DNA from: Rhodospirillales bacterium
GTDB taxonomy: Bacteria; Pseudomonadota; Alphaproteobacteria; Rhodospirillales; JAPHTL01
Reading direction: 5' to 3'
DNA length: 8,555 nucleotides
NCBI GenBank assembly: GCA_026193355.1
Contig: JAPHTL010000100.1
Span: 1-8,555 of the forward strand
Within the stretch, counting starts at the first letter, position 1, and every line of letters starts with the position of its first letter. The notes below the pieces were generated by a model. That model saw only the letters and a program-made list of their open reading frames with translations, did not search any database and had not been told where the DNA came from. The position numbers were made by a program, and so were the translations under genes. Positions 1 to 7,782 of this stretch are shown piece after piece.

Positions 1-693
1 AATCATCTTTCCCCTGTCTTTGAAACGGTTTCCCGTCTTCGCAAGGAAATTCCTGAAACGACGGCATTGATCGGTTTCGCCGGCGCACCCTGGACAGTAG
101 CGACGTACATGGTCGAGGGTCGTGGCGGCACCGATTATGGCAGGGTGAAAAACTGGGCCTACAACGCGCCGGATGAATTCGGCCGGTTGATCGATACCGT
201 TGTCGAAGCAACGGTTCGCTACCTGATCGAGCAGGTTCGTCATGGCGCGGAAACGCTTCAGATTTTCGATACCTGGGCTGGTGTGCTGTCGGAAAGCGGT
301 TTCAGACGCTGGGTGATAGAACCGACCGCAACGATTGTCAGCCGGGTGAAAGAAGCCTGTCCAGGCATTCCCGTCATCGGTTTTCCCCGCGGCGCAGGCG
401 CGCTTTATGTGGACTACGTTCGTGAAACCGGCGTAGATGGCGTGAGCCTCGATACCGCGGTTCCGTTGAAATGGGCGGCGGAAAACCTGCAACCCCTCTG
501 CACGGTTCAGGGAAATCTGGACAACCAGATCCTTGTTGCGGGGGGCGCGGCGATGGAAAGCGAAATCACAAGAATTCTCGATACGCTTGGACGAGGGCCT
601 TTCATCTTCAATCTCGGACACGGTATCGTTCCCCATACTCCACCCGAACATGTGGCGCGGCTTGCTGAACTTGTGAAAGGCTGGAAAGGCTAG
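1..693 (+). CDS. hemE: Uroporphyrinogen decarboxylase, 3' part (start lies before the window)
   Basis: HemE is a cytosolic enzyme that removes four acetate carboxyls from uroporphyrinogen III to give coproporphyrinogen III in haem synthesis. The reading frame is open from base 1, giving 230 visible residues and a TAG stop. Family members are about 345-355 residues, so roughly 115-120 N-terminal residues are missing, including the catalytic Asp and the N-terminal Arg pair. Visible signatures are GAPWTVATYMVEG (visible residues 28-40, holding the conserved active-site Tyr), the QIFDTWAG segment of the barrel, VQGNLD, and the C-terminal NLGHGI motif with the conserved His. The family usually has Pro after GNLD; here it is Asn, a mild deviation. 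A TTG at 67 could be taken for a start, but homology clearly continues upstream of it. hemH follows after 21 bases, so the two are probably co-transcribed. The identification is secure. Confidence 0.97.
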   Translation, partial: NHLSPVFETVSRLRKEIPETTALIGFAGAPWTVATYMVEGRGGTDYGRVKNWAYNAPDEFGRLIDTVVEATVRYLIEQVRHGAETLQIFDTWAGVLSESGFRRWVIEPTATIVSRVKEACPGIPVIGFPRGAGALYVDYVRETGVDGVSLDTAVPLKWAAENLQPLCTVQGNLDNQILVAGGAAMESEITRILDTLGRGPFIFNLGHGIVPHTPPEHVARLAELVKGWKG

Positions 694-714
694 AACCGAA
701 CGGACGGAGGAACC

Positions 715-1770
715 ATGGCGGAAGAAAAAACAAGGATCGCCGTCATCCTGTTCAATCTTGGCGGTCCCGATCAGCCTGAATCCATAGAACCGTTCCTTTT
801 CAACCTGTTCAATGATCCTGCGATCATCGGCGCGCCCAACCCGATCCGCTGGCTGCTTGCAAAGATGATCTCGCGCCGCCGCGCACCGGTTGCGGCGGAG
901 ATCTACGAGCACCTGGGTGGAAAGTCGCCGTTGCTGGAACTGACTCGCGATCAGGCCCAAAGCCTGGAGAGGGAATTGCGCGATCAGGGTGAGGTCCGCT
1001 GTTTCGTCTGCATGCGGTACTGGCATCCCATGAGCGAGGAGGTTGCGCACGAGGTCGAAATGTTCTCGCCCGATCGCATCGTTCTTCTGCCGCTCTACCC
1101 CCAGTATTCGACCACCACCAGCGAATCATCCATCAAGGACTGGCGGCGCGCCGCCAAAAAGGCCGGTCTGGATGTCGACACCAGAACCATCTGCTGTTAC
1201 CCCACGGAACCGGGCTTCGTGGAAGCGGTCTCCGAACTGGTCGGTGCGGCCTATGCGGAGGCGTCGAAAACCGGCGCGCCGCGTATCCTGTTTTCCGCCC
1301 ATGGTTTGCCGAAGAAGGTCATAGCGCGGGGCGACCCCTATCAGTGGCAGGTGGAGCAAACGGCCGCTGCGGTCATGGCCAGACTGGGCGACGGGTTCGC
1401 TTCCGCCGACTGGTCCGTATGCTATCAAAGCCGCGTCGGCCCGCTGGAATGGATAGGGCCTGCGACTGAAGATGAACTGACCCGCGCCGGTGCGGACAAG
1501 GTTCCCGTTGTTCTTGTCCCGATAGCCTTCGTCTCGGAACATTCGGAAACCCTTGTGGAACTGGATATAGAATACCGCGAGGAAGCGCACCGGCTGGGCG
1601 TTCCCGCCTATCATCGTGTTCCCGCGGTGGGTGTTCGCGCCGCCTTTATCGATGGTTTGGCCGGACTGGTGCGCGCCGCACTTGGGCGGGAAGCGACGCT
1701 TTCTGACGGATGCGGCGGGCGGACCTGTGAGGCGCGGTTCGGCAAATGCGCGCAGGGCGGCCGCCTGTAG
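715..1770 (+). CDS. hemH: Ferrochelatase (protohaem ferro-lyase)
   Basis: HemH inserts Fe2+ into protoporphyrin IX, the last step of protohaem synthesis. The protein has 351 residues, about 30 more than E. coli HemH. The ATG is preceded by CGGAGG four bases upstream, a good Shine-Dalgarno. Landmarks in order are the N-terminal LFNLGGP (12-18), PLYPQYSTTT (126-135), LFSAHGLPKK (192-201) with the metal/porphyrin His at 196, CYQSRVGPLEWIGP (236-249), and AFVSEHSETLVELD (271-284) with His276 and the conserved Glu278. The C-terminal tail has Cys333, Cys338 and Cys345, and an adjacent pair Cys160-Cys161 lies mid-protein. Some alphaproteobacterial ferrochelatases, such as that of Caulobacter, carry a [2Fe-2S] cluster held by one mid-protein and three C-terminal cysteines, so a cluster is plausible here, but this is inference. 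The gene sits between hemE and hemJ in an apparent haem operon. Confidence 0.97.
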   Translation: MAEEKTRIAVILFNLGGPDQPESIEPFLFNLFNDPAIIGAPNPIRWLLAKMISRRRAPVAAEIYEHLGGKSPLLELTRDQAQSLERELRDQGEVRCFVCMRYWHPMSEEVAHEVEMFSPDRIVLLPLYPQYSTTTSESSIKDWRRAAKKAGLDVDTRTICCYPTEPGFVEAVSELVGAAYAEASKTGAPRILFSAHGLPKKVIARGDPYQWQVEQTAAAVMARLGDGFASADWSVCYQSRVGPLEWIGPATEDELTRAGADKVPVVLVPIAFVSEHSETLVELDIEYREEAHRLGVPAYHRVPAVGVRAAFIDGLAGLVRAALGREATLSDGCGGRTCEARFGKCAQGGRL

Positions 1771-1800
1771 TCACCGCCAAGGGGAAAGGGATTCGGATCT

Positions 1801-2244
1801 ATGCTGGAGCTTTCGGGCGAAACGACTTTGTGGATCAAGGCGGTCCACATCATCGCGGTGCTTTCGTGGATGGCGGGGATGCTGTACCTGCCCCGCCTGT
1901 TCGTCTATCACGCGGATGTCGCGCCGGGGTCCGAGGCATCGGAACTTTTCAAGGTGATGGAACGCCGCCTGATGCGCGCCATCATGAACCCGGCGATGGT
2001 GCTTTCCGTCGTGCTTGGTCTTGTTCTTCTTTTCAACCTGAATGACTGGGTGTCGGGGTGGGTTCATGTGAAGCTGGCCGCGGTAACGGGAATGCTGGTC
2101 ATTCATGTGCTTTTGGCCCGTTGGCGGATCGATTTTGCAAATGACGCCAACCGTCACAGCGGGAAATTCTATCGTTTCATCAATGAGGGCCCGACGGTCC
2201 TGATGATCATTATCGTCATCATGGCGGTTGTCCGGCCGTTTTGA
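1801..2244 (+). CDS. hemJ: Protoporphyrinogen IX oxidase, HemJ type (membrane protein)
   Basis: HemJ oxidises protoporphyrinogen IX to protoporphyrin IX, the substrate of the ferrochelatase encoded just upstream. It is the non-homologous replacement for HemG and HemY used by most alphaproteobacteria. The product has 147 residues, the usual family length, and about four hydrophobic membrane segments (roughly 9-36, 58-80, 87-107 and 131-147). Signatures are KAVHIIAVLSWMAGMLYLPR (13-32, with conserved His16 and Trp23), the following LFVYH, MNPAMVLSVVLGL (62-74), VKLAAVTGM and the terminal NEGPTVLMIIIVIMAVVRPF. Purine-rich AAGGGGAAAGGG at 1779-1790 serves as a loose ribosome-binding region before the ATG. 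The gap from hemH is 30 bases, which suggests one transcript. Loss of function would be expected to block haem synthesis unless another oxidase exists elsewhere in the genome. Confidence 0.95.
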   Translation: MLELSGETTLWIKAVHIIAVLSWMAGMLYLPRLFVYHADVAPGSEASELFKVMERRLMRAIMNPAMVLSVVLGLVLLFNLNDWVSGWVHVKLAAVTGMLVIHVLLARWRIDFANDANRHSGKFYRFINEGPTVLMIIIVIMAVVRPF

Positions 2245-2272
2245 TTCCGGCCTGATCCATATTTGATCTACG

Positions 2273-2325
2273 GGGATGATTTGGAAATTCGGTTGACTTG
2301 TGTTGGCCGTTTGGTTAATCATCCC
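2273..2325. repeat. Perfect 9-bp inverted repeat in the rho leader
   Basis: GGGATGATT (2273-2281) is the exact reverse complement of AATCATCCC (2317-2325), separated by 35 bases that contain the TTGACT -35-like hexamer. A further GGGATG (2358-2363) could pair with CATCCC (2320-2325), and TTGGCC (2303-2308) with GGCCAA (2344-2349). The arms could therefore form alternative RNA pairings or act as a DNA operator around the promoter. No T-tract follows, so it is not a classical terminator. Confidence 0.4.
2293..2321 (+). promoter_or_regulatory. Possible sigma-70-type promoter for rho
   Basis: TTGACT at 2293-2298 matches five of six bases of the -35 consensus. A recognisable -10 is weak: GTTAAT at 2314-2319 (15-base spacer) matches four of six, and TAATCA at 2316-2321 (17-base spacer) matches poorly. 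The element lies within the loop of the inverted repeat 2273-2325. Transcription from here would start near 2325-2330 and leave a leader of about 190 bases. Only the -35 is persuasive. Confidence 0.3.
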
Positions 2326-2430
2326 GCCATTGCGCCCCTTTCAGGCCAATGGTTCAGGGGATGTCCATCCTGTCATTTTCCATCTGATTATCTTTTCGTT
2401 GCCCTTGAAACGCGACGATGATCCGGAAAT

Positions 2431-2510
2431 TCAGATTCCCTCACCTGCCGACCAATACTCCCCCACCTTCAGGTTTATTCCTTTCAACGCAATCGACTTT
2501 TTTCCATCAG
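2431..2510 (+). promoter_or_regulatory. rut (putative): C-rich, G-poor tract resembling a Rho utilisation (rut) site
   Basis: By hand count the 80 bases hold 30 C, 8 G, 17 A and 25 T, and the core 2451-2470 has 11 C and no G. A C-over-G excess in untranslated, weakly structured RNA is the known signature of Rho loading sites. The tract ends just before the rho ribosome-binding site (AGGA at 2509-2512, five bases before the ATG). Its place immediately upstream of the rho gene suggests autoregulation by premature termination, or occlusion of the start by bound Rho. The composition is seen; the role is inferred. Confidence 0.5.
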
Positions 2511-2517
2511 GATCAAA

Positions 2518-3774
2518 ATGAATCTTCAGGAACTCAAGGCCAAAACGCCGCCCGAACTTCTGGCTTTCGCGGAAGAGTTGGAGATCGAGAACGCCAGCAC
2601 CCTGCGCAAGCAGGACATGATGTTCGCCATTCTCAAGTCCCTGGCAGAGAAGGACATGCCGATTTTCGGCGAGGGTGTTCTCGAGGTTTTGCAGGACGGT
2701 TTCGGTTTCCTGCGCTCGCCGGAGGCGAACTATCTGCCCGGCCCCGACGACATCTATGTCTCACCCAGTCAGGTGCGGCGATTCAGCCTGCGCACGGGCG
2801 ACACGGTTGAGGGCCAGATCCGCTCTCCCAAGGACGGGGAACGTTACTTCGCCCTGCTCAAGGTCAATCACATCAATTTTGAAGAGCCCAACGCGGCGCG
2901 CCATCGCATCAACTTCGACAACCTGACCCCGCTCTATCCGGACGAACGGCTGAACATGGAAGTCGATGAGCCCGAGCGCAAGGATACGACCCATCGCGTA
3001 CTGGATCTGGTGGCGCCCGTCGGCAAGGGACAGCGCGCCCTGATCGTTGCGCCGCCCAGAACCGGCAAGACGGTGATGTTGCAGAACATCGCCCATTCGA
3101 TCGCGGTCAACCATCCGGAATGCTATCTGATCGTCCTGCTGATCGACGAACGTCCGGAGGAAGTGACCGACATGGCCCGTTCGGTAAAGGGCGAGGTCAT
3201 CAGTTCCACTTTCGACGAACCGGCTTCGCGCCATGTTCAGGTCACCGAGATGGTTCTTGAAAAAGCCAAGCGTCTTGTCGAGCACAAGCGCGACGTCGTG
3301 ATCCTTCTGGACTCCATCACCCGTCTGGCGCGCGCCTACAACACCGTGGTGCCGAGTTCCGGCAAGGTGTTGACCGGCGGTGTTGACGCTAACGCGTTGC
3401 AGCGTCCCAAGCGTTTCTTCGGCGCGGCGCGCAATATCGAGGAGGGCGGCTCGCTGACCATCATCGGCACCGCGCTGGTCGATACGGGCTCGCGCATGGA
3501 CGAAGTGATTTTCGAAGAGTTCAAGGGCACCGGCAACTCGGAAATCATCCTGGATCGCAAGCTGACCGACAAGCGTGTGTTCCCGACCATCGACGTGACC
3601 AAGTCCGGCACCCGCAAGGAAGAGCTGCTGGTCGACAAGGGCGCCCTTTCCAAGATGTGGGTCCTGCGTCGTATCCTCATGCCCATGGGCGTTGTCGACG
3701 GCATGGAATTCCTGCTCGACAAGATCAAGCACTCGAAGAACAACAACGATTTCTTCGACTCGATGAACCAGTAA
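2518..3774 (+). CDS. rho: Transcription termination factor Rho
   Basis: Rho is a hexameric RNA-dependent ATPase/helicase that ends transcription at C-rich untranslated RNA. The 418-residue product is collinear with E. coli Rho (419 residues), and key positions coincide by number. The N-terminal helical domain is 1-47. The cold-shock-like RNA-binding domain follows, with DGFGFLR at 60-66 and Tyr80. The Walker A motif is APPRTGKT (178-185, Lys184), the catalytic Glu211 lies in LLIDERPEEV, the Walker B motif is VILLDSITR (261-269, Asp265), the secondary-site Q-loop is VLTGGVDANAL (284-294), and the arginine finger is Arg366 in SGTRKEE. Residue 181 is Arg where E. coli has Lys, a position near the bicyclomycin pocket. 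There is no insertion domain between the RNA-binding and ATPase parts. The ATG has AGGA five bases upstream. An intrinsic hairpin terminator follows 18 bases after the stop. Confidence 0.99.
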   Translation: MNLQELKAKTPPELLAFAEELEIENASTLRKQDMMFAILKSLAEKDMPIFGEGVLEVLQDGFGFLRSPEANYLPGPDDIYVSPSQVRRFSLRTGDTVEGQIRSPKDGERYFALLKVNHINFEEPNAARHRINFDNLTPLYPDERLNMEVDEPERKDTTHRVLDLVAPVGKGQRALIVAPPRTGKTVMLQNIAHSIAVNHPECYLIVLLIDERPEEVTDMARSVKGEVISSTFDEPASRHVQVTEMVLEKAKRLVEHKRDVVILLDSITRLARAYNTVVPSSGKVLTGGVDANALQRPKRFFGAARNIEEGGSLTIIGTALVDTGSRMDEVIFEEFKGTGNSEIILDRKLTDKRVFPTIDVTKSGTRKEELLVDKGALSKMWVLRRILMPMGVVDGMEFLLDKIKHSKNNNDFFDSMNQ

Positions 3775-3792
3775 CGGTTCCACGATCCAGAA

Positions 3793-3830
3793 AAAACCCC
3801 CGGATGGTATTGGCCACCGGGGGTTTTGTT
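3793..3830. terminator. Bidirectional intrinsic terminator between rho and qor
   Basis: AAAACCCCCGG (3793-3803) pairs perfectly with CCGGGGGTTTT (3817-3827), an 11-bp stem. It extends inward by TGG (3805-3807) with CCA (3814-3816), leaving one bulged A and a six-base loop. On the plus strand the stem runs into TTTTGTTATTT; on the minus strand the A-tract at 3791-3796 becomes TTTTTT. The hairpin can therefore end rho transcription from the left and the qor operon from the right, which suits its position between two convergent stop codons 71 bases apart. Confidence 0.92.
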
Positions 3831-3845
3831 ATTTATATCAGTGTG

Positions 3846-4820
3846 TTACGGGATCAGGATAGTGGAACCCGTTGTCTTGCGGGCTTCAAGGTCCCGGTGC
3901 GCCTGCGCCGTTTCCGCCAGCGGGTAACGCTGGTTCACCTCAATTTTCACGGTGCCCGAGAGAACTACGTCGAACAGCTCACCCGCCGTGGCCATCAGAT
4001 CCTCATGGCTGGCGATATAGGTCGCCAGCGTCGGCCGGGTCAGGTACAGCGATCCGCCTTTCGCCAGCACCATCGGGCTGACGGGATCGACGGGGCCGGA
4101 GGCGTTGCCGTAGGTCACCATCATGCCAAGCGGTTGCAGACTGGCGATGGAACCCTCAAAGGTGGACTTGCCAACTGCGTCGTAGACAACGGCAACACCC
4201 TTGCCGCCGGTAATTTCCCGTACGCGATCGGCGAAATTCTCACGGGTGTAGACGATCGGGTGTTCGCATCCGTGCGCCTTCGCCAGCGCCGCCTTTTCGT
4301 CCGAGCCGACGGTGCCGATGACGGTTGCGCCAAGCGAACGGGCCCATTGGCACATGATCAGGCCGACGCCGCCGGCCGCTGCATGGACCAGAATCGCGTC
4401 ACCCTTCTGCACGCGGTATGTGCGGCGCAGCAGGTATTGCGCCGTCATGCCCTGTAGCATCATCGCCGCCGCCTGTTCGTCGGAGATGGCGTCTGGAAGC
4501 ACGACGAGACGGTCCGCCGGGGCGATGCGGCTTTCCGCATAGGCGCCGACCAGCATGGCGTAGGCGACGCGATCACCTTCCTTCAGGTTGGTCACGCCGG
4601 GACCGACGGCATCGACGACGCCCGCGCCTTCCATACCGATCACGCCGGGCATTGAGGGCAACGGGTACAGTCCGGTGCGCTGGTAAACATCGATGTAGTT
4701 CAGGCCGATTGCCGTCTGGCGCAAGCGGACTTCGCCTGCGCCTGGGTCACCGACGGTGATGTCTTCATAAACGAGGTTCTCGGGCCCGCCGGCTTCATGG
4801 ATGCGTACGGCCTTGGTCAT
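3846..4820 (-). CDS. qor: NADPH:quinone oxidoreductase (zeta-crystallin-type MDR family)
   Basis: The 324-residue product resembles E. coli QorA (327 residues) over its whole length. It is a zinc-independent medium-chain reductase that passes electrons from NADPH to quinones and related electrophiles, presumably in the cytosol. Visible features are the N-terminal GroES-like domain with GLNYIDVYQRTGLYPLP (39-55), the GMEGAGVV segment (62-69), the nucleotide-binding loop HAAAGGVGL (146-154) of the Rossmann fold, VVYDAVGKSTFEGS (211-224), and the C-terminal GSTILIP. The zinc-ligand cysteines of alcohol dehydrogenases are absent, as expected for this subfamily. A GGAG at 4831-4834 (minus strand) lies ten bases before the ATG. 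It is the last gene of the operon, 15 bases after ogt, and reads into the bidirectional terminator. The exact natural substrate cannot be told from sequence. Confidence 0.93.
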   Translation of the reverse strand: MTKAVRIHEAGGPENLVYEDITVGDPGAGEVRLRQTAIGLNYIDVYQRTGLYPLPSMPGVIGMEGAGVVDAVGPGVTNLKEGDRVAYAMLVGAYAESRIAPADRLVVLPDAISDEQAAAMMLQGMTAQYLLRRTYRVQKGDAILVHAAAGGVGLIMCQWARSLGATVIGTVGSDEKAALAKAHGCEHPIVYTRENFADRVREITGGKGVAVVYDAVGKSTFEGSIASLQPLGMMVTYGNASGPVDPVSPMVLAKGGSLYLTRPTLATYIASHEDLMATAGELFDVVLSGTVKIEVNQRYPLAETAQAHRDLEARKTTGSTILIP

Positions 4821-4835
4821 GTGTTTGTTGCTCCG

Positions 4836-5288
4836 TCAGGTTGTTGATGCGCCTTCGAAACGCAGGATGGCGCGCTTTGTCTCGGGTCCCTCGGCCCCGG
4901 TATAGTTGCCGATCACGCCGTTGGCGGCGACGACCCTGTGGCAAGGGATGACAAGTGCGATGGGGTTTCTAGCGCATGCCGTACCCACGGCCCGTGCGCC
5001 CGATTTCAGTTCTTTCGCCACGTCGCCGTAGGTTCTGGTCTTGCCCTTTGGAATCCTGCCGAGCGCGCTCCAGACCTTTTTTTGAAAGTCTGTGCCGTTC
5101 GGGTTGAGGGGCAGATCGAACGCATCGCGGCGACCATCGAGGTATTCGCCAATTTGCCGCACCGCTTTTTTCAGAAGGGGTGTTTCCCTTCCATCGGGGG
5201 CGCGCCCCCATTCAATGGCGATGATCGCGCCATCCTCTTCGAACAGGGTGAGTTCACCAAAAGGCGTATGGGTGCTGATATGTGACAT
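4836..5288 (-). CDS. ogt: Methylated-DNA--[protein]-cysteine S-methyltransferase (O6-alkylguanine repair)
   Basis: The protein repairs O6-alkylguanine in DNA by moving the alkyl group to its own cysteine in a one-use reaction. The 150-residue product is shorter than E. coli Ogt (171) but covers the full catalytic core. Signatures are FQKKVWSALGRIPKGKTRTY (68-87), the helix-turn-helix region with ARAVGTACARNP (98-109), whose Arg99 corresponds to the DNA-intercalating arginine finger, the active-site IPCHRVV (114-120, Cys116), and the substrate loop GVIGNYTGAEGPETKRAIL (124-142). There is no Ada-type N-terminal domain, so it is not expected to be a regulator. The Shine-Dalgarno is poor (AAGG about 12 bases before the ATG), which hints at modest or coupled translation after the upstream gene, whose stop is 31 bases away. 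The family is certain; the choice of symbol ogt over ada-like or mgt is conventional. Confidence 0.93.
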   Translation of the reverse strand: MSHISTHTPFGELTLFEEDGAIIAIEWGRAPDGRETPLLKKAVRQIGEYLDGRRDAFDLPLNPNGTDFQKKVWSALGRIPKGKTRTYGDVAKELKSGARAVGTACARNPIALVIPCHRVVAANGVIGNYTGAEGPETKRAILRFEGASTT

Positions 5289-5319
5289 GTGCCGAGACTA
5301 CCTTGAGGCTATGCGCGGC

Positions 5320-7365
<2,046 letters not shown>

Positions 7366-7375
7366 GGCCTTTAAC

Positions 7376-7380
7376 CCTCC
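7376..7380 (-). promoter_or_regulatory. Strong Shine-Dalgarno that fixes the TTG start of the DUF255 gene
   Basis: Read on the minus strand these bases are GGAGG, ten bases before the TTG at 7365. No ATG or GTG lies in frame between this site and the upstream in-frame stop (7387-7389), and the residues after the TTG match the conserved family N-terminus. Together these support initiation at TTG. Confidence 0.75.
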
Positions 7381-7458
7381 GTTTGTTCATTTCCATGCGG
7401 CGGCGTTGCGCGCACAGGCGGCTTCACCTAACTTGGGGACTGAAGCGCCTTTTACAAC

Positions 7459-7500
7459 CATGGCCGCAGAGTGATCTATCACAAGACCACGGCGGCCATG
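7459..7500. repeat. Nested inverted repeats upstream of the DUF6489 gene (operator or hairpin candidate)
   Basis: The outer arms CATGGCCGC (7459-7467) and GCGGCCATG (7492-7500) are perfect 9-bp reverse complements. Inside them lies a second palindrome, GTGATCTATCAC (7471-7482), with 5-bp arms around CT. The position, 21-62 bases before the ATG of the DUF6489 gene and in the only divergent promoter region of the window, suits a repressor or activator site. As RNA, the outer arms could instead form a GC-rich hairpin just before the Shine-Dalgarno at 7508-7515. The symmetry is seen; any bound protein is unknown. Confidence 0.45.
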
Positions 7501-7520
7501 CCCAGACGGGAGAAGACGGG

Positions 7521-7763
7521 ATGAAGATCAAGATTGACGTCGATTGCACACCGGAAGAGGCGCGGACCTTTCTTGGCCTGCCCGACGTTCAGCCGATTCA
7601 GAAAGCCATGATGGCGGAGATGGAGGGGCGCATGAAATCGGCGATGTCCTCCATGGATCCCGAAACCATGATGAAAATGTGGATGCCGGGCGGTTTTGAG
7701 GGCGTCGAGCAACTGCAAAAGGCCTTCTGGAAAAGTTTTTCGGGCGACAGCGGCAAGGGTTGA
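7521..7763 (+). CDS. Small Met-rich protein, DUF6489-type
   Basis: This is an 80-residue cytosolic protein of unknown function. The opening MKIKIDVDCTPEEARTFLGL (1-20) matches what I recall of the DUF6489 family found beside core genes in alphaproteobacteria. The ATG is chosen over an upstream in-frame extension because GGAG at 7509-7512 lies eight bases before it, and the upstream residues look like non-coding translation. The protein begins with a short strand-like segment, followed by predicted helices with many methionines: 11 of 80 residues, mostly at 30-55, including METs in AMMAEMEGRM and TMMKMWM. The tail GVEQLQKAFWKSF is probably an amphipathic helix. No cysteine pair, membrane segment or catalytic motif is visible, apart from one Cys at 9. 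It ends 19 bases before mnmE, so the two are likely co-transcribed. The role is not known. Confidence 0.8.
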   Translation: MKIKIDVDCTPEEARTFLGLPDVQPIQKAMMAEMEGRMKSAMSSMDPETMMKMWMPGGFEGVEQLQKAFWKSFSGDSGKG

Positions 7764-7782
7764 GGCGACGCATTGACGGGGT

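Larger units (their letters stand above)
2245..2517 (+). promoter_or_regulatory. Intergenic leader between hemJ and rho
   Basis: This 273-base gap is the longest gene-free stretch of the window. Its first half is G-containing and holds inverted repeats and a possible promoter. Its second half is pyrimidine-rich and poor in G. No convincing terminator with a T-tract closes hemJ, so rho may be expressed both by read-through from the haem genes and from its own promoter. In E. coli a long leader in front of rho is the place where Rho limits its own synthesis, and the length and composition here suit the same arrangement. That function is inference; the composition is seen directly. No convincing leader-peptide gene was found. 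Confidence 0.6.
7366..7520. promoter_or_regulatory. Divergent intergenic region between the DUF255 operon and the DUF6489 gene
   Basis: These 155 bases separate two divergently read genes and must hold the minus-strand operon's promoter, and probably one for the small plus-strand gene. I could not find a confident -35/-10 pair in either direction. TTTACA (7451-7456) with TCTATC (7475-7480) at an 18-base spacing is a weak plus-strand candidate that would overlap the palindrome at 7471-7482. The region also holds the nested inverted repeats annotated separately and two tiny ATG reading frames that are probably chance. Confidence 0.5.

Noticed and set aside
2234..2252. GGCCG/CGGCC hairpin overlapping the hemJ stop, possible terminator.
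   Set aside because: The stem has only five pairs, and no T-tract follows it.
2300..2521. A 73-codon frame with a GTG start whose TGA overlaps the rho ATG, possible leader peptide.
   Set aside because: There is no Shine-Dalgarno before the GTG, codon third positions are not GC-biased as in the real genes, and the composition is that of the C-rich leader. The overlap is most simply chance.
2761..3783. Long open frame on the minus strand opposite rho (340 codons).
   Set aside because: It is a mirror of the strongly biased rho codons, has no recognisable domain, and runs antisense to a certain gene.
7498..7524. Eight-codon frame whose TGA overlaps the ATG of the DUF6489 gene, possible uORF.
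   Set aside because: It has no convincing Shine-Dalgarno and its ATG is part of the inverted repeat; such tiny frames are expected by chance.
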